Shown: in pieces, positions 22,976 to 31,915 of the stretch | Layout of the letters: every line of letters begins with the position of its first letter | Position numbering within the stretch: position 1 is the stretch's first letter | Assembly (NCBI GenBank): GCA_963851045.1 | Contig: CAWKNC010000002.1 | Coordinates: forward strand, 930,001 to 994,000 | From: WHSW01 sp963851045 | Lineage (GTDB): Bacteria > Actinomycetota > Thermoleophilia > Solirubrobacterales > 70-9 | Length of the DNA: 64,000 bases | Direction of reading: 5' to 3' | Notes under the pieces: model-generated | The model's database searches: none | Seen by the model: only the letters and a program-made list of their open reading frames with translations | What the model was told of the DNA's origin: nothing | Position numbers and translations under genes: made by a program

Positions 22976-25276
22976 TTGAGTGACTACGGCCAAGACGAGT
23001 TCTTCGGGGCCCCGACGGTGGTCGGAGCCGACGCGGCCGAGCGCCTGCTCGAGGGGCTGAATCCGCCGCAGCGAGAGGCCGTGACCCATGGCGAGGGGCC
23101 GTTGCTCGTGCTCGCGGGGGCCGGGTCGGGCAAGACCCGCGTGCTCACCCACCGAATTGCCTGGCTTCTGGCGACAGGGCGGGCGCGCCCGAGCGAGATC
23201 CTCGCGATCACCTTCACCAACAAGGCCGCAAGCGAGATGCGTGAGCGGGTCGGGCAGCTCGTCGGCGGGGTCTCGCGAGCCATGTGGGTGATGACCTTTC
23301 ACTCGGCGTGTGCCCGGTTGCTGCGGGCCGAGGCGCCCCGCCTGGGCTACAAGCGCGCGTTCACGATCTACGACGAGGCCGACTCCCTGCGGATGATCAA
23401 ACGGTGCATGCAGGAAAACGAGATCGATCCAAAGCGCTTCGCGCCGCGAGCGATCAAGTCGGCGATCTCCAGCTCGAAGAACCAGCTCGTCGACGCGACC
23501 GACTACGCCGAGAGTGTCGGGAGCCCGTTCGAGGAGGCGGTCGCAGACGTCTACTCGCTCTACGAGCGGCGGATGGTCGAGGCGAGCGCGATGGACTTCG
23601 ATGACCTCCTCGTCCGCACCGTCAACCTGCTCGAGCTCTTCGCGGATGTGCGCGACAAGTACCGCCGGATCTTCCGCTGGATCCTGGTCGACGAGTACCA
23701 GGACACCAATCGCGCGCAGTACCGGTTGCTCCAACTTTTGGCCGGTGAGACCCGGAACCTGACGAGCGTCGGCGACGATTTTCAGAGCGTTTACGGATTC
23801 AGGGGAGCCGATATACGCAACATTTTGAACTTCGAGAAAGACTTTCCCGATACCACCGCCGTCCTCCTCGAGCAGAACTATCGCTCGACCCAGACGATCC
23901 TGGATGCCGCCAATGGGCTGATTGCAAATAACAAGGATCAGAAGCCCAAGCACCTGTGGACCGACGGCGAGACGGGCGAGAAGATCGTCGTTGGTGAGTT
24001 CGACGATGAGCATGCGGAGGCGCGCTATGTCGCCTCCGAGATCAACCGTCTGATCGAGGAGGGCTACTCGCGCGACGAGATCGCGGTCTTCTATCGAATG
24101 AACGCCCAGAGCCGGGTGCTCGAGGACACGCTCGTTCGCTTCGAGATCCCCTACCAGGTGATCGGGGGCACCAAGTTCTATGACCGGCTCGAGATCAAGG
24201 ACGCGGTCGCCTACCTGCAGTTCCTCGCCAACCCCGCCGACGGGATCTCGTTTGGGCGGATCGTCAACTCACCGCGGCGTGGAATCGGTCAGCAGACGCA
24301 GGCCCGAATGCTCTCGCACGCGAACACGATCGGCGCCGACATCTCCGAGGTGCTCGATAACCCTTCGGGGATCCCCGGTCTCGGAGCTGCGGCCTACAAG
24401 GCAGTAGGCCGGTTCTCCGAGACGATGGCTCATCTGCGCCAACGCGCCGAGAAGGCGGGACCGATTGCCGAACTGCTCGAGGCCGTGCTGCACGAGACCG
24501 GCTATATCGAGGCGCTCGAGGCCGAACGCACGGTTGAGGCCGAGGGACGCGTCGAGAACCTCGAGGAGCTCGTCGGAGTCGCCGGCGAATTCGACGCCAA
24601 CCGTGCGGTCGAGGGGGATCAGGAGATGAGCCCGCTCGAGGAATTCTTGGCGCAGATCTCGCTCGTAACGGTGCAGGACGACATCCGCGACAGCGAGAGC
24701 CTTGCGACCCTGATGTCGCTCCACAACGCGAAGGGTCTCGAGTATCAGATCGTCTTCGTGATCGGCTGCGAGGAGGGCGTCTTTCCTCATTCACGCTCGC
24801 TGGAGGAGGGCAACGTCGAGGAGGAGCGTCGGCTCGCCTACGTGGGCGTCACCCGCGCCCGCGAGCGTCTGTGCATGACCCACGCGCGACGCCGGTCGCT
24901 TCATGGCGGCGCGATGTGGAACGTGCCTTCGCGTTTTCTCGCCGAGCTGCCGGCGGCGCTTGTCGAACACCATGTGGCAACCACCCCGACCGGCTGGTCG
25001 GCCGGTGGCGCGGGAGGCGACGCCCGCCAGCGCGCGACCGGATTCGGGCGGCGGCCGTCCGGCGGGGAGGGCGGGGCCTTCCGCCCGCCTGCCCCGAAGC
25101 AAGCCGCACCGCCACCGGTCCCCTACGCGGTGGGCGACGACGTGGTGCACGCCAGCTTCGGAGAGGGCGTGGTCACATCCGTCGAGGCAGGTTCGGTCGT
25201 CGTCGTGCGCTTCGCCGGCGACGGTGCCGAGCGCAAGCTGATGGCCGACTACGCGCCGCTTCAGAAGGTGGCCTGA
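22976..25276 (+). CDS. pcrA: ATP-dependent DNA helicase PcrA/UvrD
   Basis: 766 residues, superfamily 1A helicase for repair and replication. Seen: Q motif LNPPQREAVTHGEGP, Walker A AGAGSGKT at 47-54, Walker B VDEYQDTN near 238-245, GDDFQSVYGFRGAD, QNYRST, and the late VGVTRARERL motif. The C-terminal 45 residues (GDDVVHASFGEGVV, VVVRFAGDGAERKL) form the Tudor-like PcrA tail that contacts RNA polymerase in known PcrA. The TTG start is the first codon before the conserved N-terminus. folD begins 3 nt after its stop. Confidence 0.96.
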   Translation: MSDYGQDEFFGAPTVVGADAAERLLEGLNPPQREAVTHGEGPLLVLAGAGSGKTRVLTHRIAWLLATGRARPSEILAITFTNKAASEMRERVGQLVGGVSRAMWVMTFHSACARLLRAEAPRLGYKRAFTIYDEADSLRMIKRCMQENEIDPKRFAPRAIKSAISSSKNQLVDATDYAESVGSPFEEAVADVYSLYERRMVEASAMDFDDLLVRTVNLLELFADVRDKYRRIFRWILVDEYQDTNRAQYRLLQLLAGETRNLTSVGDDFQSVYGFRGADIRNILNFEKDFPDTTAVLLEQNYRSTQTILDAANGLIANNKDQKPKHLWTDGETGEKIVVGEFDDEHAEARYVASEINRLIEEGYSRDEIAVFYRMNAQSRVLEDTLVRFEIPYQVIGGTKFYDRLEIKDAVAYLQFLANPADGISFGRIVNSPRRGIGQQTQARMLSHANTIGADISEVLDNPSGIPGLGAAAYKAVGRFSETMAHLRQRAEKAGPIAELLEAVLHETGYIEALEAERTVEAEGRVENLEELVGVAGEFDANRAVEGDQEMSPLEEFLAQISLVTVQDDIRDSESLATLMSLHNAKGLEYQIVFVIGCEEGVFPHSRSLEEGNVEEERRLAYVGVTRARERLCMTHARRRSLHGGAMWNVPSRFLAELPAALVEHHVATTPTGWSAGGAGGDARQRATGFGRRPSGGEGGAFRPPAPKQAAPPPVPYAVGDDVVHASFGEGVVTSVEAGSVVVVRFAGDGAERKLMADYAPLQKVA

Positions 25277-25279
25277 AAG

Positions 25280-26134
25280 GTGGCCGCGAGGGTGATCGAT
25301 GGCAAGGCTCTCGCGGCCAAGGTCCGGGAGCGGGTCGCAGCGGACGTGACTGAGTTCGCGGCGACCCACGATGGCCAGGTCCCTGGGCTGGCGACCGTGC
25401 TCGTGGGCGACGATCCGGCCTCGCACGTCTACGTGGGCAACAAGCGCCGGCTCACCGAGGAGGTGGGCATGCGCTCGATCCATCACGAGCTCGGCGCGGA
25501 GACGCCCACCGACGAGTTGCTCGATCTCGTCCGCGAGCTCAATGGATACGACGACGTCGACGGCATCCTCGTCCAGCTCCCGCTCCCGGAGCAGATCGAC
25601 CAGGACGCCATCGTCTCGGCTATCGACGCCGGCAAGGATGTCGACGGCCTCACCGCACTCAGCGCAGGCCTTTTGGCTCAGGGCCGCCCCAAGCTCGTGC
25701 CGTGCACCCCGCAGGGCGTGATCGAGTTGATCGGCGAGGCCGGGACCGAGATAGCCGGCGCGGAGGCCGTCGTGCTCGGCCGGTCGATTCTGGTCGGCAG
25801 GCCGTTGGCGGCCCTGCTGACCAACGCAAACGCGACCGTGACCGTTTGCCACTCACGCACGCAAGATCTCGCCGCCGTGTGCTCCCGCGCCGACATCCTC
25901 ATCGCGGCGGTCGGTTCTCCGGGCCTGGTCGGCGCCGACATGGTTAAGCCGGGAGCGACCGTGATCGATGTCGGCACCAACCGCACCGACGACGGCCTCG
26001 TGGGCGACGTTGATTTCGAGGCGGTGGCAGAGGTCGCGGGCGCGATCACCCCCGTACCCGGTGGCGTCGGGCCGATGACAATCGCCATGTTGCTCGCAAA
26101 CACCGTCCGCGCGGCTTCCGAGCGTCCGCGCTAG
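25280..26134 (+). CDS. folD: Methylenetetrahydrofolate dehydrogenase/cyclohydrolase
   Basis: 284 residues, bifunctional enzyme interconverting 5,10-methylene- and 10-formyl-tetrahydrofolate with NADP. Seen: VYVGNKRRL with the catalytic Lys, the VQLPLPEQID block, PCTPQGVIELI, the GRSILVGRPLA nucleotide-binding turn and PVPGGVGPMTIAMLLANT at the end. Normal length. It starts 3 nt after pcrA and is probably co-transcribed, with GAAAG before the GTG. One-carbon supply also links to the serine genes further on. Confidence 0.97.
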   Translation: MAARVIDGKALAAKVRERVAADVTEFAATHDGQVPGLATVLVGDDPASHVYVGNKRRLTEEVGMRSIHHELGAETPTDELLDLVRELNGYDDVDGILVQLPLPEQIDQDAIVSAIDAGKDVDGLTALSAGLLAQGRPKLVPCTPQGVIELIGEAGTEIAGAEAVVLGRSILVGRPLAALLTNANATVTVCHSRTQDLAAVCSRADILIAAVGSPGLVGADMVKPGATVIDVGTNRTDDGLVGDVDFEAVAEVAGAITPVPGGVGPMTIAMLLANTVRAASERPR

Positions 26135-26187
26135 CGGTATAGGCTTGGACCAGGTTTGAGTTTCCCTACCTCCAAAAAGGAGAGTCA

Positions 26188-26709
26188 ATGGATGTCAGCC
26201 GCCTGACTCGAGGCGAGCAGATCGCGGGCGTGTCCGGTCTCGCGCTTCTCTTGATCATGTTCATCTTCGACTGGTTCACCGTCGACGCAGGCCTCGTTTC
26301 GGTCGGGGGCAACGCCTGGGACACGATGGAGTTCATTCGCTTCATCATCCTGCTGGCTGCCCTCGCCGGAATCGCCGAGGCGGTCCTCAGCGCTACTCAG
26401 TCCACCTACCAGGCGCCTGTCGCCGTCAGCGCGTTGGCTGCCGGTTTGGGCATTCTGGCGGTCGTACTGATCCTCTTCCGGATCCTCAGCCCGCCCGATG
26501 GCGGCGTTGACGGTCTCGATATCGGTCGGGGTATCGGCGTGTTCCTGGGCCTGATTGCAGCAGGTGGAGTCGCCTACGGCGGCTGGGTTGCGATGCAGGA
26601 GGAAGGCACGTCCTTCGGCGACCAGACGGACAAGTTCCAGGGTGGCGGTGACCCGCCACCCCCGCCGCCGCCGGCAGCGCCGCCGGCTGGAGGCCCGCCC
26701 GCCGCTTAG
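26188..26709 (+). CDS. Four-helix membrane protein with Pro-rich tail
   Basis: 173 residues with four predicted membrane helices (about 14-31, 49-68, 76-97, 113-132) and a cytosolic or exposed tail rich in Pro, Ala and Gly (GGGDPPPPPPPAAPPAGG). AAAAAGGAG precedes the ATG at 26188, a clear Shine-Dalgarno. A strong terminator follows. The layout resembles small actinobacterial membrane proteins of unknown function; no enzyme motif is seen. Confidence 0.78.
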   Translation: MDVSRLTRGEQIAGVSGLALLLIMFIFDWFTVDAGLVSVGGNAWDTMEFIRFIILLAALAGIAEAVLSATQSTYQAPVAVSALAAGLGILAVVLILFRILSPPDGGVDGLDIGRGIGVFLGLIAAGGVAYGGWVAMQEEGTSFGDQTDKFQGGGDPPPPPPPAAPPAGGPPAA

Positions 26710-26755
26710 GGCACGGGCGACCGAGCTCTCGGGCTCGGGAGGAGAGGTGAAAGGT

Positions 26756-26786
26756 GACGGCCGCCCTCGGGCGGCCGTCGCTTTGT
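26756..26786 (+). terminator. Rho-independent terminator
   Basis: GACGGCCGCC and GGCGGCCGTC form a perfect 10-bp stem with a CTCG loop, followed by GCTTTGTT. It ends the 26188-26709 unit just ahead of the gatC promoter. Confidence 0.88.
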
Positions 26787-26797
26787 TAGGCCCAACC

Positions 26798-26803
26798 TAA
26801 GAT
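26798..26803 (+). promoter_or_regulatory. Putative -10 (TAAGAT) of the gat operon
   Basis: TAAGAT ends 7 nt before the gatC ATG, directly after the preceding terminator, so the gat operon probably starts as a leaderless mRNA. Confidence 0.5.
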
Positions 26804-26810
26804 TGGCTCG

Positions 26811-27110
26811 ATGATCGACCGCGAACAGGTCCTCCACGTCGCGCGGCTGGCCCGGCTGAAGCTCTCAGAGGGTGAGCTCGAGCGAATCGCGGCTGAGCTG
26901 TCCGGAATTCTCGAGCACGTCGATCGGATCTCAGAACTCGACCTCGATGATGTCGAGCCGACCTCTCACGTGGTCGCCCTCGAAAACGTCCTCCGACCTG
27001 ACGTTCCGGACCCGAGCCTGTCGCCAGAGGCGGCTCTCGCGAACGCGCCCGACGCTGCCGACGGAACCTTTCGGGTTCCGTCCCCGCAGGCCGAGAGTGC
27101 CGAGGGCTAG
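26811..27110 (+). CDS. gatC: Asp/Glu-tRNA amidotransferase subunit C
   Basis: 99 residues, normal GatC length, with the typical VARLARLKLSEGELERIAAE start and LDDVEPTSHV segment. GatC braces GatA and GatB in the amidotransferase that converts Glu-tRNA(Gln) to Gln-tRNA(Gln), or Asp-tRNA(Asn) to Asn-tRNA(Asn). First gene of gatC-gatA-zincin-gatB; gatA starts 3 nt downstream. Confidence 0.96.
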   Translation: MIDREQVLHVARLARLKLSEGELERIAAELSGILEHVDRISELDLDDVEPTSHVVALENVLRPDVPDPSLSPEAALANAPDAADGTFRVPSPQAESAEG

Positions 27111-27113
27111 CCG

Positions 27114-28544
27114 GTGACCGAGCTGCTCGAACTCAGCGCGGCCGACGCGATCGGCCGAATCGATGCGGGTGACCTGGGCGCCGACGAGTACTTCGACGCG
27201 TACGCCGAGGCGGCCGCCGGCGACGAGCTCAACGCCTATCTCTGGACGGCAGACCGGGGTCCATCTCCGGCGGCAAACGGGCCGCTGCGTGGCACTCCCG
27301 TTGCCGTCAAGGACCTGTTCGTCACCGAGGGCGTGCCGACGACCGCCGGCTCGCGAATTCTCGAGGGCTACGTGCCCCCGTACACCGCGACGTCGGTCGT
27401 GCGCCTTTGGGAGGCGGGCGGGCGCCTCCTCGGCAAGACGAACATGGACGAGTTCGCGATGGGCTCGTCGAACGAGAACTCCGGCTACGGGCCGGTCCGC
27501 AACCCGTGGGACCACGAGCGCGTGCCCGGGGGCTCCTCGGGCGGGTCGGCCGCGGCGGTAGCCGGGCGCCTGGCGCCGTGGGCGATCGGCACCGACACGG
27601 GCGGCTCGATCCGCCAGCCGGCCGCGCTGTGCGGGATCGTTGGCCTGAAGCCAACCTACGGAGCGATCTCGCGTTACGGCATGGTCGCCTTCGCCTCCTC
27701 GCTGGATCAATGTGGCCCGCTGACCCGCACCGTCACCGACGCCGCGCTGCTGCTCGAGGCGATGCAGGGCCTCGATCGCCACGATTGCACCTCGGTCGGC
27801 ATCGAGAGCGGGGTCGAGCTGCCCACGCGCACGGACCTGAGTGGCCTGCGATTCGGTGTGGCGCGCGACTTCTCCCACCACGCCGAGGGGGTCGAGTCGG
27901 GTGTCGCCGAGATCTTCGAGCAGTCGCTGGCGATGATCGAGCGACTGGGTGGCGAGCTCGACGAAATCGAGCTTCCGAACGCTGAACACGGAATCTCGGC
28001 GTACTACGTGATCGCGCCGGCCGAGGCTTCGGCCAACCTCGCTCGCTACGACGGCGTCCGCTACGGCATGCGCGAGCCCGCGCCAGGGCTCGACGCGATG
28101 TACGAGCGCACCCGCTCCGCCGGCTTTGGGACCGAGGTCAAGCGGCGAATCATGCTCGGCACCTACGCGCTCTCCTCGGGCTACTACGACGCCTATTACG
28201 GCCGGGCCCAGAGAGTGCGAACGAAGATCGCCGAGGACTTCTCCACGGCGTTTGCCAAGGTCGACTTCATCGTCACCCCGACCTCGCCGACGGTTGCCTT
28301 CGAGCTCGGTGCGAGGACCGCCGATCCGCTCGCGATGTACCTCTCGGACTACTTCACGGTGCCGATGTCGCTGGCAGGGATCCCGGCGATTTCGATTCCG
28401 GCGGGGCTCGCCGAGCCGCCAGGTGGAGGCGCATCCCTGCCGGTCGGGCTGCAGATCGCGGCACCCGCTTTCGCGGAGACAAAGCTCCTCGACGCGTCAC
28501 ACGCACTGGAGCAGGAGATCGGATTCCCGGGGAAGCCACGATGA
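27114..28544 (+). CDS. gatA: Glutamyl-tRNA(Gln) amidotransferase subunit A
   Basis: 476 residues of the amidase signature family. The Ser-cisSer-Lys triad is visible: K66 in VAVKDLF, the GGSSGGS block at 139-145, and TDTGGSIRQPA near 161-170. It releases ammonia from glutamine for use by GatB. Length is normal. Its TGA overlaps the ATG of the zincin gene by 4 nt, so translation is probably coupled. Confidence 0.97.
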   Translation: MTELLELSAADAIGRIDAGDLGADEYFDAYAEAAAGDELNAYLWTADRGPSPAANGPLRGTPVAVKDLFVTEGVPTTAGSRILEGYVPPYTATSVVRLWEAGGRLLGKTNMDEFAMGSSNENSGYGPVRNPWDHERVPGGSSGGSAAAVAGRLAPWAIGTDTGGSIRQPAALCGIVGLKPTYGAISRYGMVAFASSLDQCGPLTRTVTDAALLLEAMQGLDRHDCTSVGIESGVELPTRTDLSGLRFGVARDFSHHAEGVESGVAEIFEQSLAMIERLGGELDEIELPNAEHGISAYYVIAPAEASANLARYDGVRYGMREPAPGLDAMYERTRSAGFGTEVKRRIMLGTYALSSGYYDAYYGRAQRVRTKIAEDFSTAFAKVDFIVTPTSPTVAFELGARTADPLAMYLSDYFTVPMSLAGIPAISIPAGLAEPPGGGASLPVGLQIAAPAFAETKLLDASHALEQEIGFPGKPR

Positions 28545-28816
28545 CGGAGGACGAGGTCCGCGAGGCGGCGACCGAGGCGCTCGATGACCTTCCCGGGTGG
28601 GTGCGCGAGCGTCTGGGTGACGTCGCGGTCATCGTCGAGGAATCCCATCCCGACGGGATCATGGGCATCTACGACCCGGTGGGCGGCCTGCGGCGGATCG
28701 TGATCTTCCGCAACGCGAACCCGAGCGCGGCGGAGGTCCGAAAGACGGTCTGGCACGAGGTCGGCCACCACCTCGGCATGGGCGAGGACCACCTGCACCG
28801 ACTGGGGTTCGGATGA
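28541..28816 (+). CDS. Minimal zinc metallopeptidase-like protein inside the gat operon
   Basis: 91 residues. The zincin motif HEVGHH (H72, E73, H76) followed by D83 in GMGEDHL matches the small bacterial metallopeptidase family with HExxH and a downstream acidic ligand (PF06262 type). There is no signal peptide. It overlaps gatA by 4 nt and gatB by 4 nt, so it is translated as part of the operon between two amidotransferase subunits. The family fold is well known but cellular substrates are largely unknown; a link to tRNA amidation or its quality control is only suggested by position. Confidence 0.9.
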   Translation: MTEDEVREAATEALDDLPGWVRERLGDVAVIVEESHPDGIMGIYDPVGGLRRIVIFRNANPSAAEVRKTVWHEVGHHLGMGEDHLHRLGFG

Positions 28817-30255
28817 GTGACACACCGACAACCGAGTGGGAGCCGGTCATCGGCCTCGAGATCCACGTCCAGCTGTCGACGCGGACGAAGATGTTCTGCG
28901 GCTGCGAGCTCTCGTTCGGCGACGAGCCCAACGTCCACACCTGCCCGATCTGCCTGGCCCATCCAGGGGCACTGCCCGTGGCCAACGAGCAGGCGGTCCG
29001 TTACGCGATCCAGATTGGCCTCGCGCTCGGATGCGAGATCGCGCAGCACTCGATCTTTCACCGCAAGAACTACTTCTATCCGGACAGCCCGAAGGCCTAC
29101 CAGATCAGTCAGTACGACTCACCGCTATGCACCGGCGGTCGCCTGGGCGACGTCCGCATCCACCGCGCCCACCTCGAAGAGGACGCGGCCAAGCTCGTGC
29201 ACGAGTCGGCTTCGGGGCGCATCCACGGCTCGGAGAGCTCGGCCGTTGATTTCAACCGCGGCGGCACCCCGCTTGTGGAGATCGTCACCGAGCCTGACCT
29301 GCACGACGGTGCGACCGCGCGGGAGTGGCTGGGGCTGCTGCGCACGACGATCCGCCAGCTCGGTGTCTCCGACGTCAACATGGACGAGGGAAGCCTGCGC
29401 TGCGACGCGAACATCTCGCTGCGCCCGGCCGGCACCTCAGCCCTCGGCACGAAGACCGAGCTCAAGAACATGAACAGCTTTCGCTTCGTCGAGCGCGGGA
29501 TTGCAGCGGAGATCGAGCGCCAGAAGGCGATACTGGACGCTGGCGGCACGGTCGAGCAGGAGACCCTCCATTACGACCCGCGCTCGGGCGAGCTGACGCC
29601 GCTGCGCTCGAAGGAGTACTCGCACGACTATCGCTACTTCCCGGAGCCTGATCTGGTCCCGATCGCGCCGACCGAGGAGATGCTCACGTCCGCGCGGGAG
29701 GCCCTGCCCGAGCTCCCCGCCGAGCGCCGTGAGCGCTACGCGGGGCTCGGGCTCGGCGACGCGCCGGCCACGCAGCTTGCCTTCGACTCCGAGCTCGGGG
29801 ACTACTTCGAGCAGGTCGCGGCAGCACGACCGGAGCTCGACGCGGTGGTCGTCGCCAACTGGGTCACGGGTGAACTGGCGGCCGCGCTCACCGACGTCGG
29901 CGGTGAGGCCAGCCGGCCCGCGCCGCCGAATCTCGCTGCGACGATCGCGATGGTTGGCGCCAAGCGGATCTCCCACGGAGCCGGGCGCCAGCTGCTGCGA
30001 GTTCAGGTTGTCGACGACGCTGACCCCGAAGCTTTGGCCGAACGCGAGGGCCTTGGCGGGATCGAGGAGTCCGGCGAGCTCGAGGCGGTCGTCGCGGCGG
30101 CGATCGAATCCGACCCCGACGCTGCCGAGCGCGTGCGCGAGGGCAACATGAAGGCAGTCGGACCGCTTGTCGGCTACGTCATGCGCGAGACGAAGGGGCG
30201 CGCGGACGGCGGAGAGGTCACACGACTGATACGCGCCCAGCTCGGGCTAGATTGA
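28813..30255 (+). CDS. gatB: Asp/Glu-tRNA amidotransferase subunit B
   Basis: 480 residues. Seen: GLEIHVQLSTRTKMFCGCE and the Cys pair CPICL (zinc site), HRKNYFYPDSPKAYQISQYD, DFNRGGTPLVEIVTEPD and NMDEGSLRCDANIS, all hallmark GatB blocks, then the C-terminal tail domain (ANWVTGEL, later NMKAVGPLVGYVMRET). It phosphorylates and amidates the mischarged tRNA. The ATG overlaps the zincin TGA by 4 nt. Confidence 0.97.
   Translation: MSDTPTTEWEPVIGLEIHVQLSTRTKMFCGCELSFGDEPNVHTCPICLAHPGALPVANEQAVRYAIQIGLALGCEIAQHSIFHRKNYFYPDSPKAYQISQYDSPLCTGGRLGDVRIHRAHLEEDAAKLVHESASGRIHGSESSAVDFNRGGTPLVEIVTEPDLHDGATAREWLGLLRTTIRQLGVSDVNMDEGSLRCDANISLRPAGTSALGTKTELKNMNSFRFVERGIAAEIERQKAILDAGGTVEQETLHYDPRSGELTPLRSKEYSHDYRYFPEPDLVPIAPTEEMLTSAREALPELPAERRERYAGLGLGDAPATQLAFDSELGDYFEQVAAARPELDAVVVANWVTGELAAALTDVGGEASRPAPPNLAATIAMVGAKRISHGAGRQLLRVQVVDDADPEALAEREGLGGIEESGELEAVVAAAIESDPDAAERVREGNMKAVGPLVGYVMRETKGRADGGEVTRLIRAQLGLD
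30248..30253 (+). promoter_or_regulatory. Possible -10 (TAGATT) of the NDH-2 gene
   Basis: TAGATT ends 10 nt before the ATG at 30264 and overlaps the gatB stop; could be an internal promoter or chance. Confidence 0.22.
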
Positions 30256-30263
30256 TTGCACCC

Positions 30264-31589
30264 ATGGCCTGGAACGTCGTCATCGCCGGAGGGGGCTTCG
30301 CGGGGGCCGCGACCGCACGCGAGCTCGAGCGCCTGCTGCCCAAGCAGTCCGCGCGCCTGATTCTCGTCAACGACGTCAACTTCATGCTCTACACGCCGTT
30401 TTTGCCCGAGGCCGCGGCGGGCACGCTTGAGCCGCGCCACGTGGTCACGCCGCTGCGCGAGATGCTCAAGCGCACGAACCTGCGCCTCGGCGCGATCGCC
30501 GGCCACGATCCGGCGGCGCGTACGGTCGAGCTGCACACCCACGATGGCGAGGTCGAGGAGCTGCGATACGACCAGTTCGTGATCGCGGTCGGCTCGGTCT
30601 CGCGATCGCTGCCGATCCCCGGTCTCGATGAGCACGCCATCGGCTTCAAGAGCCTCGCCGACGCGATCTGGCTGCGAAACCATGTGGTCGAGACGCTCGA
30701 GAAGGCAAACGCGACCGATGACCCCGTCCGCCGCGAGGAGCTTCTGACCTACGTCTTCGTCGGCGGTGGCTACTCGGGGCTTGAGGCGCTGGCCGAGCTT
30801 CAGGACTTCGCCGCCGACGCGATGGAGAACTACCCGCGCGCTCGTCTGCAGGGCATGCGCTGGATCCTCGTCGAAGCGGCGGAGCGGGTCCTGCCGGAGG
30901 TTCCGCTCGACCTTGCCGACTACGCGGTGAAGCAGCTGCGCGGGCGTGGCATCGACGTCCGGCTCGGAACGCGGATCGAGGAGGCGGCCGCCGATTCGGT
31001 TCTGCTGTCGACCGGCGAGCGGGTCCCGGCCCGCACGCTCGTGTGGACGGCAGGCGTCAAGCCGCACCCAAGCCTGGCGACGATGTCCCTGCCGCTCAAC
31101 GAGACCGGCCGCGTGCTGGTCGACTCGGAGATGCGCGTCGAGGGGATGCGGGGGGTCTGGGCGATCGGCGACTGCGCTGCCGTCCCGCACCCCGACGGCA
31201 GCGGCCGTCCGTGTCCGCCGACGGCAGCGATGGCGGTGCGACAGGGCCCGGTTGTGGCCCACAACGTGGCCTGCGAGCTCGGCGTATCGACCTCGACCCG
31301 GAGCTTCGGATACCTCGGCCGCGAGGCCTTCGTCAACCTTGGCCGCTACAAGGCTGTTGGCAAGGTCGGTCGTCTGAAGTTTCGCGGCTTCATCGCCTGG
31401 TGGATGGCGCGCAGCTACCACATGAGCCAGATGCCGGGCCTGGCTCGAAAGATCCGCGCGATCGTCGACTGGACCACGGGCCTCCCGTTCGCCCGTGATA
31501 CCGCCGAGGTCGGTTCGATCGGACATCCAGGGCCGCTTTCAGGCGAGGTCTACTCGCACGGCGGCACGCACCGCCCGGTAGCCGACTGA
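30264..31589 (+). CDS. ndh: Type II NADH dehydrogenase (FAD-dependent)
   Basis: 441 residues. FAD-binding GGGFAGAATA at the N-terminus, the YTPFLPEAAAGTLEPRHVV block typical of NDH-2, the NAD-binding VFVGGGYSGLEALAEL and a second FAD contact WAIGDCAAVP. The C-terminal amphipathic helices (RYKAVGKVGRLKFRGFIAWW) would sit on the membrane. It passes electrons from NADH to quinone without proton pumping; the men genes nearby provide menaquinone. ATG 30264 is preferred over TTG 30252. It lies 9 nt after gatB and may be co-transcribed. Confidence 0.9.
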   Translation: MAWNVVIAGGGFAGAATARELERLLPKQSARLILVNDVNFMLYTPFLPEAAAGTLEPRHVVTPLREMLKRTNLRLGAIAGHDPAARTVELHTHDGEVEELRYDQFVIAVGSVSRSLPIPGLDEHAIGFKSLADAIWLRNHVVETLEKANATDDPVRREELLTYVFVGGGYSGLEALAELQDFAADAMENYPRARLQGMRWILVEAAERVLPEVPLDLADYAVKQLRGRGIDVRLGTRIEEAAADSVLLSTGERVPARTLVWTAGVKPHPSLATMSLPLNETGRVLVDSEMRVEGMRGVWAIGDCAAVPHPDGSGRPCPPTAAMAVRQGPVVAHNVACELGVSTSTRSFGYLGREAFVNLGRYKAVGKVGRLKFRGFIAWWMARSYHMSQMPGLARKIRAIVDWTTGLPFARDTAEVGSIGHPGPLSGEVYSHGGTHRPVAD

Positions 31590-31593
31590 GCAG

Positions 31594-31884
31594 ATGGCCG
31601 GCGGCGCCTATCTCGCGATCGCGATCCTGTGCGGGATCGCGACGGGAATCGTCGGGCGGGCCAAGGGAAGCTCGTTCTTCATCTGGCTAATGATCGGCAC
31701 CGTCTTGCCGCTGCTCGGCCTGATCGCTGCCTTCGCCTACCGCGGCGAGAACATCGAGCCGGAACGTCGCTGTCCGCGCTGCACGGCGACCCTGAAGCTC
31801 CACGTGCAGGTATGCCCGCGGTGCGGGCTCGACCTCGAGATGCCCCCGGTCGAGGAAACGCGCCCCGGGCCCGCGTACAGGTAA
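31594..31884 (+). CDS. Small membrane protein with C-terminal zinc ribbon
   Basis: 96 residues: a helix at about 3-20, a second at about 27-48, then a cytosolic zinc ribbon with two CPRC knuckles (RRCPRCTATLKLH and VCPRCGLDL) spaced about 16 residues apart. Starts 5 nt after the NDH-2 stop, so co-transcribed with it. Such proteins are common but uncharacterised; a regulatory or assembly role near the membrane is possible. Confidence 0.8.
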   Translation: MAGGAYLAIAILCGIATGIVGRAKGSSFFIWLMIGTVLPLLGLIAAFAYRGENIEPERRCPRCTATLKLHVQVCPRCGLDLEMPPVEETRPGPAYR

Positions 31885-31915
31885 GTCCGCTCGCGCCCCG
31901 CGCCGATACCTGGTT

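Noticed and set aside
22790..24013. Minus-strand frame opposite cysE and pcrA
   Set aside because: Shadow; no start context and both plus-strand genes are unambiguous.
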